Source of the DNA: Streptomyces sp. MspMP-M5
GTDB taxonomy: Bacteria > Actinomycetota > Actinomycetes > Streptomycetales > Streptomycetaceae
Assembly: GCF_000373585.1 (NCBI RefSeq)
Contig: NZ_KB891881.1
Coordinates: 1 to 64,000 of the forward strand
Direction of reading: 5' to 3'
Length of the DNA stretch: 64,000 bases
Shown here: one piece after another, positions 48,880 through 56,992 of the stretch
Numbering within the stretch: the first letter of the stretch is position 1
How the letters are laid out: each line of letters opens with the position of its first letter
Notes under the pieces: generated by a model
What the model saw: the letters and a program-made list of their open reading frames with translations, nothing else
What the model was told of the DNA's origin: nothing
The model's database searches: none
Program-made: the position numbers and the translations under genes

Positions 48880-50580
48880 GTGTCGGACGAGGGGAGGCTC
48901 GTCGCCGGGCGCTACCGGCTCACGGAGCAGATCGGCCGTGGCGGCATGGGCACGGTGTGGCGGGTGCAGGACGAGGTCCTGGGCCGCCAGGTCGCGCTGA
49001 AGCGACTGCACGTGCAGCCTCAGCTGTCCGACGACCAGCTGGCCACCCTCTATGAGCGCATGCGCCGGGAAGCGCGCAGCGCCGCCCGGATCGTGCATCC
49101 CAACGTGGTCGTGGTTCACGACGTCGTGGATGACGCGGGGCAGCCCTGCATCGTCATGGAATATGTGCCGGCAGTCACCCTCGGTGAGCGCATCAGGCAG
49201 CATGGGACCATCGCCCCGGAGGAGGCCGCCCGAATCGGACTGGGCATGGTCGCCGCCCTGCGGGCCGCGCACCGCGCAGGCGTACTGCATCGCGATGTCA
49301 AGCCCGGCAACGTCATGCTCGGCGCCGAGGGCCGGGTGGTGCTCACGGACTTCGGTATCGCCATGACCGCCGACGCCTCGACGCTGACCAAGACCGGCGA
49401 AATGGTGGGTTCCATCCACTACATGGCGCCCGAACGGATACGCGGGCGCAAGCCCGGACCGGCTTCGGACCTGTGGGCGTTGGGTGCCACGCTGTACCAG
49501 GCGGTGGAGGGTCGGCCGCCGTTCCACCGGCCGACCGCGATGGAGGCTGCCTACGCCATCGCCGTCGACCCGCTGGAGCCGATGAAACTGGCCGGGCCGT
49601 TGGAACCGCTCATCACGGCCCTGCTGTCCAAGGAGCCCGACGAGCGGCCGTCCGCGGAGGAGACCGAGCGGGCGCTGCGGGCCGTGCGGTCCAGCGGAGC
49701 GACTGCGCCCGGCGGCCCGACCGCACCCCTCGCGCCAACGGCACCCATCGCGTCAGCCGCACCGATGGGATCGACCGCGCCGACGGGAACGAGCGGACCG
49801 ACGATGGCCCTCTCCCCGGACTCCGCGTCCCCGGGTTCCGCCGCAACCGCCACCAGCCGGTCCCTGTCCCAGCCGCCCACCGGCGAAGCGACGGCCCCGA
49901 CCGAACCCGTCCGGGCCGACCCCGCCCAGGCCGAAGGCTCCGGTGACCGGCGTCGACGCGGCAGGCGCCGTGGTCTCGTGACGACCGTCGTCGCCCTCAC
50001 GGTGGTGGCGGCGTCCGTTGCAGGCGCGATGTACGCGACCTCGGGACGCGACGGCAGCAGCACATCGCAGACACCAGGGACCGACGCCCGGCAGCGCCCC
50101 GGGGCGGCAACCCCCTCGTACGCCTACACCCCGCCGCCCATGCCCCAGGGCTTTCACCAGGTCAGCGAGATCGGCGCGGACTTCCGCGTGCCGGACGGCT
50201 GGAAGGTCATCAAGCGCACGGGTGAGACCGTCATCTATGGAGACGAGTCCGGTCGGGTCGGCCTCACGGTCGGAATGGTGCAGCCCGCCGGTTCGAACCC
50301 CATGCCGCACTTCGCGGACATGGAGGCGAACACCAAGCTCAACTACTCCGTGTACCGGAGACTGCGGATGCAGCAGACCGCGTTCCGGGACCAGCCGGCC
50401 GTCGTGTGGGAGTTCACCTTCAAGGGGCGGGCACGTTCGTACCGCGGCATCAAGCTCGGCTTCGGCCGCGAGGGCGGCCGGGAGTACGACATCTACCTCT
50501 CGGCGCCGGAATCGCAGTGGGACACCTACCGCCCCCTCTTCGACAAGGTCACGGACGGCTTCACGACGAGCGGGCGCTGA
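48880..50580 (+). CDS. PknB-type Ser/Thr protein kinase with extracellular domain
   Basis: A 566-residue receptor-like kinase. The catalytic domain (about 12-270) has G-R-G-G-M-G-T-V, the ATP lysine K41, the catalytic aspartate D139 in H-R-D-V-K-P-G-N and D157 in D-F-G, plus G-S-I-H-Y-M-A-P-E. A Thr/Pro/Ala-rich linker leads to one membrane helix (about 368-388) and an outside domain of about 150 residues with no PASTA repeats. The external domain's ligand is unknown. GTG 48880 follows GGAGGG. It converges with the MMPL gene. Confidence 0.92.
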   Translation: MSDEGRLVAGRYRLTEQIGRGGMGTVWRVQDEVLGRQVALKRLHVQPQLSDDQLATLYERMRREARSAARIVHPNVVVVHDVVDDAGQPCIVMEYVPAVTLGERIRQHGTIAPEEAARIGLGMVAALRAAHRAGVLHRDVKPGNVMLGAEGRVVLTDFGIAMTADASTLTKTGEMVGSIHYMAPERIRGRKPGPASDLWALGATLYQAVEGRPPFHRPTAMEAAYAIAVDPLEPMKLAGPLEPLITALLSKEPDERPSAEETERALRAVRSSGATAPGGPTAPLAPTAPIASAAPMGSTAPTGTSGPTMALSPDSASPGSAATATSRSLSQPPTGEATAPTEPVRADPAQAEGSGDRRRRGRRRGLVTTVVALTVVAASVAGAMYATSGRDGSSTSQTPGTDARQRPGAATPSYAYTPPPMPQGFHQVSEIGADFRVPDGWKVIKRTGETVIYGDESGRVGLTVGMVQPAGSNPMPHFADMEANTKLNYSVYRRLRMQQTAFRDQPAVVWEFTFKGRARSYRGIKLGFGREGGREYDIYLSAPESQWDTYRPLFDKVTDGFTTSGR

Positions 50581-50619
50581 ACTCCCCTCGCGGGCAGGGA
50601 ACAGCCCACCGGCGAACGT

Positions 50620-52926
50620 TCACTCGTCGGAGAGGCCCAGCCTGGCGTGCAGGCGGCGCAGGGGAGGCGGCGCCCACCAGTTGGCCCGTCCCGCGAGCCG
50701 CATCACGGCCGGCACGAGGACGCCGCGCACCAGCGTGGCGTCCAGCAGTACGGCCAGCGCCAGGCCCACGCCCAGCAGCTTCAGGAAGGTGATGCCGGAC
50801 GTGGCCAGCGCGATCATGACGACGGCGACCAGCGCAGCCGCGGCGCTGACCAGGCGTCCGGTGCGTTCCAGCCCGACGGCGACGGCCAGGGTGTTGTCTC
50901 CGGTCTCGTCGTACACCTCCTTGATCCGCGACAGCAGGAACACCTCGTAGTCCATGGACAGGCCGAAGGCGACGCAGAACATCAGTACCGGCATGGTGAT
51001 CTCCACCGAGCCGGTCACCGTGAAGTCGCCCAGCAGGGCCCGCAGATGGCCTTCCTGGAAGACGTACACCATGGCGCCGAACGTCGCGGACAGACTGAGC
51101 ACATTGAGCAGTACGGCCTTGACCGGGATCAGCACGCTGCCGGTGAACAGGAACAGCAGCACCATGGTCGTGCCGCCGATGATCAGGATGGCCACGGCGA
51201 GTCGGTCGACGAGCGTGCCACGGGTGTCCTCCAGCATCGCGGCGTCACCGCCCACGAGCACCGGGCCCGGTGCGCCGTCCGCCCGCAGCCGCTCCACCAG
51301 TTTCGTCCCGGCGGCGGAGTACGGCTCGACCGACGGCACCACCGACAGCCAACTGGCGCCGCCCGCGGCGAAGGAGGCCGTGGCGGCGGAGGAGGGTGCC
51401 ACCTGCCGTCCCGCGGCGTAGGAGCCGGTGAGGGTGTCCACCCGCGCCACGCCAGGCAGGGCCGAGAGTCGGGTGGCGTAGGCGGCGAGCTTCGCGCGGT
51501 GCGCGGAGCCGCTGACGGTGGGCAGTACCACGGACAGGGCGGAGGACTCGCGACTGGCGAACTCCTCCCGCACGAACTGTGCCGTACGGTGCGCGGGTGC
51601 GTCGGCGGGCAGGACCCGGTCGTCGACCATGCCGAAGGAGACCCGGGTGAACGGCAGCCCCAGCACCACCAGGACGGCGACCACGGCGACCGCGCACAGC
51701 ACCGGCCGCCGCATGACGGCGGAGGCGAGCCGCCGCCAGAATGCGCCCTTCGCGGCGCCCGATGCGGACCCCACGTCCTGGCCGGTGCCTGGCCGCCTTC
51801 TGCGCCGGAACAGCCGGCGTACGTCCAGTGCGTCGATGCGTGGGCCGAGCAGCCCCAGTGCCGCGGGCAGGACCACCAGCGCGGCGAAGGCCGCGAGCGT
51901 CACCACTGCCACGCCCGCGTAGGCGAAGGAGCGCAGGAAGTACAGCGGGAAGACCAGCAGGGCGAGGAGCGAGAGGGCCACCGTCAGCGCGGAGAACAGC
52001 ACGGTGCGGCCGGCCGTGCGGACGCTCTGCGCGACCGCCTCGGTGGTGCCCAGGCCGCGGGCCAGCTCCTCCCGGTATCGGGTGACGATGAACAGGCTGT
52101 AGTCGATGGCCAGTCCCAGCCCCAGTGCGGTGGTGATGTTGGTCGCGAAGACGGACACCGAGGTCAGCTCGGAGAGCACCCGTAGGACGACGAACGTGCC
52201 CAGGATGGAGAACACCCCGATGAGCAGGGGCAGTACGGCTGCCGCCGCACTCCCGAACACGAAGAGCAGAATGAGCAGGATGACCGGGGCCGCATATGCC
52301 TCGGCCTTGAACAGGTCCTGCTGGCTGCGCTTTTGCACCTCCACCGCGACCTGCGCGAACCCGGTCGCGGAGACCTGCAGCAGCCCCTGACGGCCGGTGA
52401 AGTGGGGGCCGAGCCGCTTCGCGGCCTTTCGCACCTGGTCCTCGTCGCCGCCCAGACGCACGAGCACCAGCGCCGCACGCCCGTTGCGGGCCTTCAACGG
52501 CGCCGCCGAGTCGTGCGGGACGGTCCAGTACGAGGTGACCGACAGCACGCCCGGCTGCTGGCCGAGCCGCCGGGTGAGGCCCCGTCCGGCGGCCGCGGTC
52601 CGTGGCTCGTCGACCGGTCCAGGAGCGCGCGCCAGCAGCGCCAGGTTGGGGACACCCGAGCCGAAATGGTCGGTGAGGAACGTCTCGGCCTTCGTCGACT
52701 CCGCCGCCCGGTCGGTGAAGCCGCCGCTGGACAGCCGGTCGGTGACACCCCCGCCGATCGGGACCGCCACGAGCATGGCCAGCAGCGCGACCAGCAGCAC
52801 CGGTAGGCGCAGGCGGACCACCAGGCGTCCGAGAGCGGCGAGCCGGGAGCGGTCGGCCGGTGTCCCGGGCCGGAATCCGGCGGGTCGGTCCTCGGCGGCG
52901 GTGGCGGTGTGGGTGGGTCTGGACAC
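50620..52926 (-). CDS. MMPL-family exporter
   Basis: A 768-residue RND/MMPL transporter with about twelve hydrophobic helices in two halves, each with a large extracytoplasmic loop. G-L-A-I-D-Y-S-L-F in the first half and F-G-L-S-M-D-Y-E-V-F-L-L-S-R-I in the second are the proton-relay helices. MMPL proteins export lipids, polyketides or siderophores. It starts at GTG 52926 after AGGAG, 45 bases downstream of the type III PKS gene on the same strand, so it probably exports the PKS product. Confidence 0.93.
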   Translation of the reverse strand: MSRPTHTATAAEDRPAGFRPGTPADRSRLAALGRLVVRLRLPVLLVALLAMLVAVPIGGGVTDRLSSGGFTDRAAESTKAETFLTDHFGSGVPNLALLARAPGPVDEPRTAAAGRGLTRRLGQQPGVLSVTSYWTVPHDSAAPLKARNGRAALVLVRLGGDEDQVRKAAKRLGPHFTGRQGLLQVSATGFAQVAVEVQKRSQQDLFKAEAYAAPVILLILLFVFGSAAAAVLPLLIGVFSILGTFVVLRVLSELTSVSVFATNITTALGLGLAIDYSLFIVTRYREELARGLGTTEAVAQSVRTAGRTVLFSALTVALSLLALLVFPLYFLRSFAYAGVAVVTLAAFAALVVLPAALGLLGPRIDALDVRRLFRRRRRPGTGQDVGSASGAAKGAFWRRLASAVMRRPVLCAVAVVAVLVVLGLPFTRVSFGMVDDRVLPADAPAHRTAQFVREEFASRESSALSVVLPTVSGSAHRAKLAAYATRLSALPGVARVDTLTGSYAAGRQVAPSSAATASFAAGGASWLSVVPSVEPYSAAGTKLVERLRADGAPGPVLVGGDAAMLEDTRGTLVDRLAVAILIIGGTTMVLLFLFTGSVLIPVKAVLLNVLSLSATFGAMVYVFQEGHLRALLGDFTVTGSVEITMPVLMFCVAFGLSMDYEVFLLSRIKEVYDETGDNTLAVAVGLERTGRLVSAAAALVAVVMIALATSGITFLKLLGVGLALAVLLDATLVRGVLVPAVMRLAGRANWWAPPPLRRLHARLGLSDE

Positions 52927-52971
52927 GGTGACTCCTGTGGATCGGCGCGGAGCCCCCTTCCCCGCGCGCGG

Positions 52972-54036
52972 TCAGACGCCGAGGAGCAGCACCGCGTACA
53001 GGGTCAGCCCGGGGCCGAAGGCCAATGCCAGGCCGTACTCCTCGGGCGCCAGTGGGGACCGGTGCTGCAGCTCCGCCATCACGAGGGGCAGGCCCGCGGA
53101 GGCGCAGTTGCCGTGTTCCTGCAGCACGTGCCGGGAGGCGGTGAGGGCCTCGGGCGGCAGGCCGAGGCTGCTCTCGGTGGCGTCGAGGATGCGCGGCCCG
53201 CCTGGGTGGACCGCCCACCAGCGCACATCGGTGAGGCTGATCGAGTGGCGTGACAGCAGATCGCTGACCATGGTCGGCAGATGGCGTTCGAGTACCTCGG
53301 GCACGCGGGGAGACAGTCCCATCCGGAAGCCGTGGTCCCCGACCGTGAGCGACATGTAGTCCTCGTGCTCGGTGTCTGTTTGCGCCACGACATCGATGAT
53401 CTTCAGTCCGTGGTCGACTCCGGCGGGTCGCTCGGGCTGGATGACGATGGCCGTGACGGCATCGCCGAAGAGCGCGTTCACCACCTGCTGGGTGGTGTTC
53501 CAGGGCGGCGGCTGCAGGTGCAACGACGACAGTTCGGCGTTGACGAGCACGGCCGACCGCTGCTGCGTGCGGACGAAGTTGGCGCACGCGGCCAGGGCCG
53601 GCAGCGCCGCCAGACAGCCCATGTGCCCCACCAGGAGGCGCTGTACCGTCGACGGCATTCCCACGTCCCGTGCCAGGCGGGTGTCCAGGCCCGGTGCGGC
53701 GTAGCCGGTGGAGGACGTCACGCATATCAGGCCGACCTCGGCCGGTTCGGTGCAGGTCTCGCTGAGGGCCGATGCCACGGCGTCCTTGCACAGCGGAAGC
53801 GCCTCTTCCTGATAGCGGCACATGCGTGCGGCCGTGGACCAGTGCTTGACGTCGTCGAGCAGCGGGCTCACCGCCACATGACGGCGCGAGATGCCCGAAC
53901 ACCCGGCGATCCGGTCGACGAGCCGCTGCTTGGCGTCATCGCCTTCCAGGAGCGCGTACTCCTCCTGACTGTAGGAGATCGCCGGCAGGCCCACCGCCAC
54001 ACCGGTCACCACTGCCGAACCGCATCCGCCACCCAT
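52972..54036 (-). CDS. Type III polyketide synthase
   Basis: A 354-residue chalcone-synthase-like enzyme that condenses malonyl-CoA (or relatives) onto an acyl-CoA starter without carrier proteins. The catalytic triad is visible: Cys141 in V-G-H-M-G-C-L-A-A-L, His277 in A-V-H-P-G-G-P and Asn310 in E-H-G-N-C-A-S-A-G. Length is normal. Starter and ring type cannot be read from sequence. ATG 54036 is preferred over 54048. It is the first gene of an operon with the MMPL exporter, with a palindrome upstream. Confidence 0.92.
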   Translation of the reverse strand: MGGGCGSAVVTGVAVGLPAISYSQEEYALLEGDDAKQRLVDRIAGCSGISRRHVAVSPLLDDVKHWSTAARMCRYQEEALPLCKDAVASALSETCTEPAEVGLICVTSSTGYAAPGLDTRLARDVGMPSTVQRLLVGHMGCLAALPALAACANFVRTQQRSAVLVNAELSSLHLQPPPWNTTQQVVNALFGDAVTAIVIQPERPAGVDHGLKIIDVVAQTDTEHEDYMSLTVGDHGFRMGLSPRVPEVLERHLPTMVSDLLSRHSISLTDVRWWAVHPGGPRILDATESSLGLPPEALTASRHVLQEHGNCASAGLPLVMAELQHRSPLAPEEYGLALAFGPGLTLYAVLLLGV

Positions 54037-54072
54037 ACGCCTGACCACCTCCCGCAGTCACTCTGATACGTA

Positions 54073-54086
54073 CGGTAATCATACCG
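54073..54086. promoter_or_regulatory. Palindrome upstream of the type III PKS
   Basis: CGGTA, ATCA, TACCG is a perfect 5-base inverted repeat in an A/T-rich island about 35 bases before the PKS start, overlapping or near its promoter. It could be a repressor site. Confidence 0.5.
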
Positions 54087-54168
54087 GCGTGGAGTGGGGC
54101 CGCCAGGCGTCCTGGTCCACGCCTTGTGGCCGACGGGCGGCCCCGGACCGGCGACGCGGCCACGGCCG

Positions 54169-54633
54169 CTACCGATCCCGAAGGGAGCGGCGGATCAGGC
54201 CGGTGCGCTTGATGGTCGTCAGGAGAGGAGTGGTCTCGATGGCGGTGATGCCGTCGAGGGGGCCGATGGAGTCGGTGAGGAAGGCGTAGAGGGCGTCGAG
54301 ATCGGCTGCCGCGAGGGCGACGACGAGGTTGGCCGGGCCGGTGGTGGCGGCACAGAACCGGACGTGCGGATGGACGCTGAGGGCCTGTGCGGTCCGGTGC
54401 AGGGCGCCGGGTTGGACGGCGATCCACAGGACGGCCTCGGCGTGTGCGCCGAGCAGGGCGAGGTCGAGCTCGGTCGCCAGGCGCAGCACGTGACCGCGTA
54501 GCAGTGCGTCGAGCCGTCGGCGGGCGGTGAGCGCGGTGGTGCCGGCGTGCCGGGCGAGGTCCGCGTAGGTGGCCCGGCCGTCTTCACCGAGCGCCCCGAT
54601 CAGGGCCGTGTCGATGCCGAGGGGTGCGGGAGG
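54169..54633 (-). pseudogene. Lrp/AsnC-family regulator missing its N terminus
   Basis: About 150 C-terminal residues of a Lrp/AsnC protein. I-D-T-A-L-I-G-A-L-G-E-D-G-R-A-T-Y-A-D-L-A is a helix-turn-helix, and the ligand domain follows (V-R-F-C-A-A-T-T-G-P-A-N-L-V-V-A-L; T-P-L-L-T-T-I-K-R-T-G). Streptomyces members of this type often have two such halves in about 330 residues, so the first half may be lost. The frame upstream is antisense to an amidohydrolase remnant. It could still be expressed from a new start, but none is convincing. Confidence 0.75.
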
Positions 54634-54639
54634 GGCCGT

Positions 54640-55211
54640 CGGGGGTGCCGCATCCTCCTGGACGTCTACGAACGCGTCCTCGAACGCAACCCCGGTCTGC
54701 CCGCCGGCACGTTGGTGATGGAGCACGGCGGACTGGCCGGCCCCGAACAGCGCGCCCGCGCCGTGGCGTTGGGCATTCCCGTCACCATCCAGCAGTCGCT
54801 GCTGCATGACACCGCCGAGGTGGAAGAGGGCTTCTGGGGCCCGGAACGCGTCGCCCGGCTCTTCCCCGCCCGTGGCTGGCTCGACCTGGGCGCCCAGGTC
54901 AGCGCCGGATCCGACTTCCCCGTCGGCCAGTTCGGCGCCATGCGCTCCGTCTGGGGCATGATCACCCGGCAGACCGTCATCGGCGTCAAGGGCCCCGAAC
55001 ACGCCATCACCTATGACGAAGCCCTCGCCCTGCACACCCGCAACGCCGCCCGGCTGCTCGGCGAGGAGCACCTGCGCGGCACTCTCACCCCGGCCGCTTC
55101 GCCGACCTCACCCTCTGGGACCAGGACCCCGCGCACTGCCCCTCCGACGCCCTGCGCGACCTCAACCCCGTCCAGACCATCGTCGGCGGAACGGTGGTCT
55201 CGCCGGCCTGA
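54640..55211 (+). pseudogene. Amidohydrolase C-terminal remnant, frameshifted
   Basis: The stretch reads E-H-G-G-L-A, G-I-P-V-T-I-Q-Q-S, S-A-G-S-D-F-P-V-G and the Y-D-E-A-L-A-L-H-T-R-N-A-A end of a YtcJ-like metal amidohydrolase. The N-terminal half with the first metal ligands is absent. Near 55090 a frameshift is needed to continue with R-F-A-D-L-T-L-W-D and end at TGA 55211. It starts within a few bases of the Lrp remnant in the opposite direction. Confidence 0.82.
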
Positions 55212-55278
55212 TCGCCCGGCCCGCGGGCCAGGCGGTCGGTCTCGTCGTGGGCTCGGTTTCGAGGGGCAGGGGCGGCGT

Positions 55279-56055
55279 TCAGGCTGCGAGCCCCGGGACG
55301 CGGCGGGCCGGCTGCCCGGTGAGATGGTGAACGTACTCGTGTTCCAGGCGGAAACCGGCGGTCCAGGCAAGGAGTCGGCTCGGGCGGTTGTCACGTGAGC
55401 AGGTCCAGCTGGGGGTGTGGCCGCGCGCCGCGATGTCCTGGCACAGGGCGGTCACACAGGCCAGGGCGAGGCGCTGGCGGCGGTGTTCGGGGACGGTGAG
55501 GCAGGCGATGTCTTCGTACGTGCTGCCGCGGAAGTAGGTACAGGCCAGGGCGAGCACCCGGTGCCGGTCGAAGGCTGCCCAGCCGTGACCGGAGGCGGCG
55601 AGCCCGGCCGTTCCGCCCCAACTGGCATGAATCCAGGCCGATTCGGCGCCCAGTGCGGCAACGGCAGGAGTGTCCTCGGGCGTCAGCCGACGCACCGTCA
55701 CACCACGGGGCGGGTGCGGGCGTGCCACCGGGACGCGATGGACGTACCCCATGCGTTCCCACGGCACCAGCTGGTCGAACGCACAGCCCAGCAGGGGGAG
55801 GAAGCGGGCCGGTGCCTGGACGTGGTGCGCGACGAACGGGGCGAGCGCGAGCGGGGCCAGGGCGGTTGGCTCACCACGGAGCAGCAGGTGATCGGCGCAG
55901 GTCACCGCAATGGTGCGGGGGTCGATGGGGCGGTCGGCCCACCAGTGACCGGCTCCCGAGGCCAGTGTGTGTTCGGCCAGTGCCATCGTCCCGGGGGGTC
56001 CGGCCGCGAACCAGTGGGAGACTGCGGCGGCTTGTCGGGGAGAGAGCTTGATCAC
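55279..56055 (-). CDS. GNAT-family N-acetyltransferase
   Basis: A 258-residue protein. The C-terminal GNAT domain has I-A-C-L-T-V-P-E-H-R-R-Q-R-L-A-L-A for acetyl-CoA binding and N-R-P-S-R-L-L-A-W-T-A-G-F-R further on. The N-terminal 120 residues form a second, degenerate domain as in GNAT_acetyltr_2. The substrate is unknown. GTG 56055 is clear, with AAGGAG 5 bases upstream, and is preferred over 56154. Confidence 0.85.
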   Translation of the reverse strand: MIKLSPRQAAAVSHWFAAGPPGTMALAEHTLASGAGHWWADRPIDPRTIAVTCADHLLLRGEPTALAPLALAPFVAHHVQAPARFLPLLGCAFDQLVPWERMGYVHRVPVARPHPPRGVTVRRLTPEDTPAVAALGAESAWIHASWGGTAGLAASGHGWAAFDRHRVLALACTYFRGSTYEDIACLTVPEHRRQRLALACVTALCQDIAARGHTPSWTCSRDNRPSRLLAWTAGFRLEHEYVHHLTGQPARRVPGLAA

Positions 56056-56992
56056 GGTGCTCCTTGTGGCGCTCGCGGAGTGGTGCACCTTGGTTTCCGG
56101 CCAGTTGCCTGATGGTGCGTCAGGTGGTGGGGCGGGTCGTTTGTCTGGGGTCATGGGTCGACGGGCGCGCGGCAGTGAGGTGCCTGAGGAGGGCGGGCCC
56201 GTCGAAGGGGCGAGACGTCTCAGCGGGAGGCGGACGTCTTCATGCGGTACGGCGCGGTGCGCGTCGCAGGGCCTTCGGGTGAGGGGGACGGCCGAGGAGG
56301 AGCCATGCGCTGTTCACCTCGCCCATCCAATTCCGTACCGGCGCCCGCCTTCAAGGGGTCCACGCCGCAATTGACGCACCCCTGACGAGCGGGCGGCGGG
56401 CCGGTGGAGCAGGGTCGGAGCGGGGTGCGGACCTATCCGCGTGGCCAGGGCGCTCCGGGTGAGGCCGGGCCGGTACCGACCGAGCGAAAGTCCACGGCGT
56501 GAGCGGCGGCCCCGTTGCGCGTATGGTTGGGTTAAGTGTCAGTAGGTATCAGCGAAGTTCCTTGGAGGGAACGGAAACCCGGCTGATCGGCTGGAGAGCT
56601 GGTGAGGGCCGCACCGCCGCCCCCGGCGCACACCCAGCGAATCGGAGATGGTGTCGTGCACGCCTGTGTACTGTCTGTCACGTACTTGCCTGGCCCGCTC
56701 GTGGATGCGGGGCCAGGCACAGCCCAACCGGCAGGGCTCCGGCGGCGGCCCGGCGGCGCCGGTGTCGACGTCGACGCGGCGGCATCGGCTCGTGGCCGGC
56801 TGCCACCCGCTCGGGGACGCACTGGATCCGGCGCCGCTCCCGCTCTGCGGCCGCCGTAGGCGGAGTGGCTGCCGTCCGTGGCAGTTGACGGCCGGTGACG
56901 TGGTGGGGCCGTGGTCACATCACCCTTTCCTGCGGGGCTGTTCGAGCCACCTCTCCGGCGCCACCGCGGCCGGGCTCGCGTACATCGGTGTC
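56056..56992. promoter_or_regulatory. Long non-coding region upstream of the synthetase
   Basis: A 937-base gap between the divergent GNAT and NRPS genes. No frame on either strand looks coding. A slightly A/T-richer stretch near 56520-56560 (GGTTGGGTTAAGTGTCAG) may hold the NRPS promoter, which would give a leader of over 400 bases. GTTCC and GGAAC pair nearby. I cannot assign a known riboswitch. Confidence 0.45.
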
